Assembly: GCA_003165095.1 (NCBI GenBank)
Contig: PLSH01000302.1
Coordinates: forward strand, 6,372-11,625
DNA: 5,254 bases
Direction of reading: 5' to 3'
DNA from: Acidobacteriaceae bacterium
GTDB lineage: Bacteria > Acidobacteriota > Terriglobia > Terriglobales > Acidobacteriaceae
A program made the position numbers and the translations under genes. This document shows, one piece after another, positions 4,522 to 5,254 of this stretch (its first letter is position 1; each line of letters opens with the position of its first letter). The notes below the pieces were generated by a model that was not told the DNA's origin, made no database searches, and saw only the letters and a program-made list of their open reading frames with translations.

Positions 4522-5254
4522 ATGCGGCTTTCCGCATGGGTTGCCATCCTGTTTCTGCTCTCCGCCTCGGTCGCCGGTCTGGCTCAGGCGGTCCAACCCA
4601 AACTCATCGATGTGCACGAGCATTTTAACGGGGAGCCCGGTGTGCTCGATCGGTTGCTTGCGAAATTGAATGCCGCCGATGGTATCGGCATCCTGCTGGT
4701 CACTCCAAATGGCTTTGATGAGGCCGGCAAGTTTATCCGGCAGCACCCCGATCGCTTCATCGGCTTTGGCGATATCAAGCTCGACGATCCGGATGTTCTC
4801 AATCAGATCGACCGCTTTCATCGGGCGGGATTTCGCGGCCTGGGCGAGATTACCACGCCCCAAAAGGATTATGACGATCGAGCCTACTGGCCCATTTATG
4901 ATCGCGCGGCAAAGTACCACATGATTCTGCTTTTTCACACCGGCATCGTGGATCGGCTGAAACCGGAAGTGCCGGCGGATATCAGCTTTGACCGCATGCG
5001 CGCCACGCGTCTTGATCTCATTGCCCGGCACTGGCCAAAAACCATCGTGATCGGCGCGCATCTCGGCAATCCGGACTACGCTGAAGCCGCTGAAATCGCG
5101 CGTTGGAACCCCAATCTCTATTTCGACCTCAGCGGCTCAAGCCTCATCAAGAAAAAGGACGATTATGGTTTCTTCCGCTCGATTTTCTGGTGGACTGGGA
5201 TCGTGAGCCCTCACACTCCATCCGGCGGTCCCGATGCATTTGAAAAGCTGGTCT
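4522..5254 (+). CDS. Secreted amidohydrolase-2-family metal-dependent hydrolase (partial)
   Basis: The reading frame is open to the window edge, giving at least 244 residues without a stop. It starts with a signal peptide: MRLSAWVAILFLLSASVAG, then the LAQA site, cleaved about residue 23. The mature part shows amidohydrolase-2 landmarks: LIDVHEHF (Asp30, His32, His34), GLGEIT (Glu109), LLFHTG (His139), IGAHLGNP (His180) and YFDLSG (200-205). These are the usual metal ligands and barrel strands of the PF04909 type. The catalytic Asp expected in a G-[ST]-D motif should come just after ...FEKLV, where the window ends. Such enzymes act as TIM-barrel hydrolases or decarboxylases; the substrate is unknown. 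An export signal suggests a periplasmic or extracellular role. It lies 99 bases after vapC with no convincing terminator or promoter between them. Confidence 0.85.
   Translation, partial: MRLSAWVAILFLLSASVAGLAQAVQPKLIDVHEHFNGEPGVLDRLLAKLNAADGIGILLVTPNGFDEAGKFIRQHPDRFIGFGDIKLDDPDVLNQIDRFHRAGFRGLGEITTPQKDYDDRAYWPIYDRAAKYHMILLFHTGIVDRLKPEVPADISFDRMRATRLDLIARHWPKTIVIGAHLGNPDYAEAAEIARWNPNLYFDLSGSSLIKKKDDYGFFRSIFWWTGIVSPHTPSGGPDAFEKLV

Noticed and set aside
4504..5061. Minus-strand frame of 185 codons opposite the amidohydrolase
   Set aside because: The plus strand encodes a signal peptide and ordered metal-binding motifs across the same bases, so the minus frame is a shadow.
1..5254. CRISPR array, tRNA or rRNA gene, insertion sequence or phage element
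   Set aside because: No regularly spaced repeats, cloverleaf-like sequence, transposase or integrase motif, or terminal inverted repeats were seen.

Overview
This is a GC-rich bacterial window with six protein genes: three intact and one partial on the minus strand's left two thirds, then two intact and one partial on the plus strand. Gene style suggests an Acidobacteriota-like soil bacterium. That is inference from three things: a BlaI/M56 regulator pair, a YpdA-type reductase linked in other phyla to bacillithiol, and the general protein character. No rRNA or marker gene is present to prove it.

Positions 1-535, minus strand: a BlaI/MecI-type winged-helix repressor (30-452) overlaps the first 11 codons of a second gene (1-33) that is probably the M56/BlaR1-type sensor protease. 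Upstream lies a compact control region: a near-perfect inverted repeat (454-472) sits on the -10 region and reaches almost to the start codon, with a perfect TTGACA -35 (488-493) and an A/T tract behind it. A hairpin with a T-run (506-535) separates this unit from the operon that reads towards it. Two further hairpins (568-582 and 589-622) lie in the 3' trailer of that operon.

Positions 680-3650, minus strand: a two-gene unit, read right to left. First comes a YpdA/Bdr-family FAD/NAD(P)H oxidoreductase (2625-3650). After 70 bases comes a membrane histidine kinase (680-2554) with two membrane segments, HAMP, PAS, HisKA and HATPase domains. No response regulator is visible. The reductase has Thr where characterised YpdA proteins have their conserved Cys. 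The kinase's predicted extracytoplasmic domain has a Cys pair, so a redox link between the two genes is an attractive but unproven idea.

Positions 3651-5254, plus strand: a 110-base divergent intergenic region carries repeated GGTAGA motifs. A VapBC toxin-antitoxin module follows (3761-4024 and 4021-4422, ATGA overlap). The antitoxin gene contains a 17-base GA dinucleotide run. After a 99-base gap, a secreted amidohydrolase-2-family metal enzyme begins (4522) and runs off the window just before its expected last metal-binding Asp.

Most of the window is made of recognisable families. I do not see a clearly new multigene system. The best leads are the Cys-less YpdA/orphan-kinase pair, the slippage-prone antitoxin and the near-leaderless, operator-covered blaI promoter.
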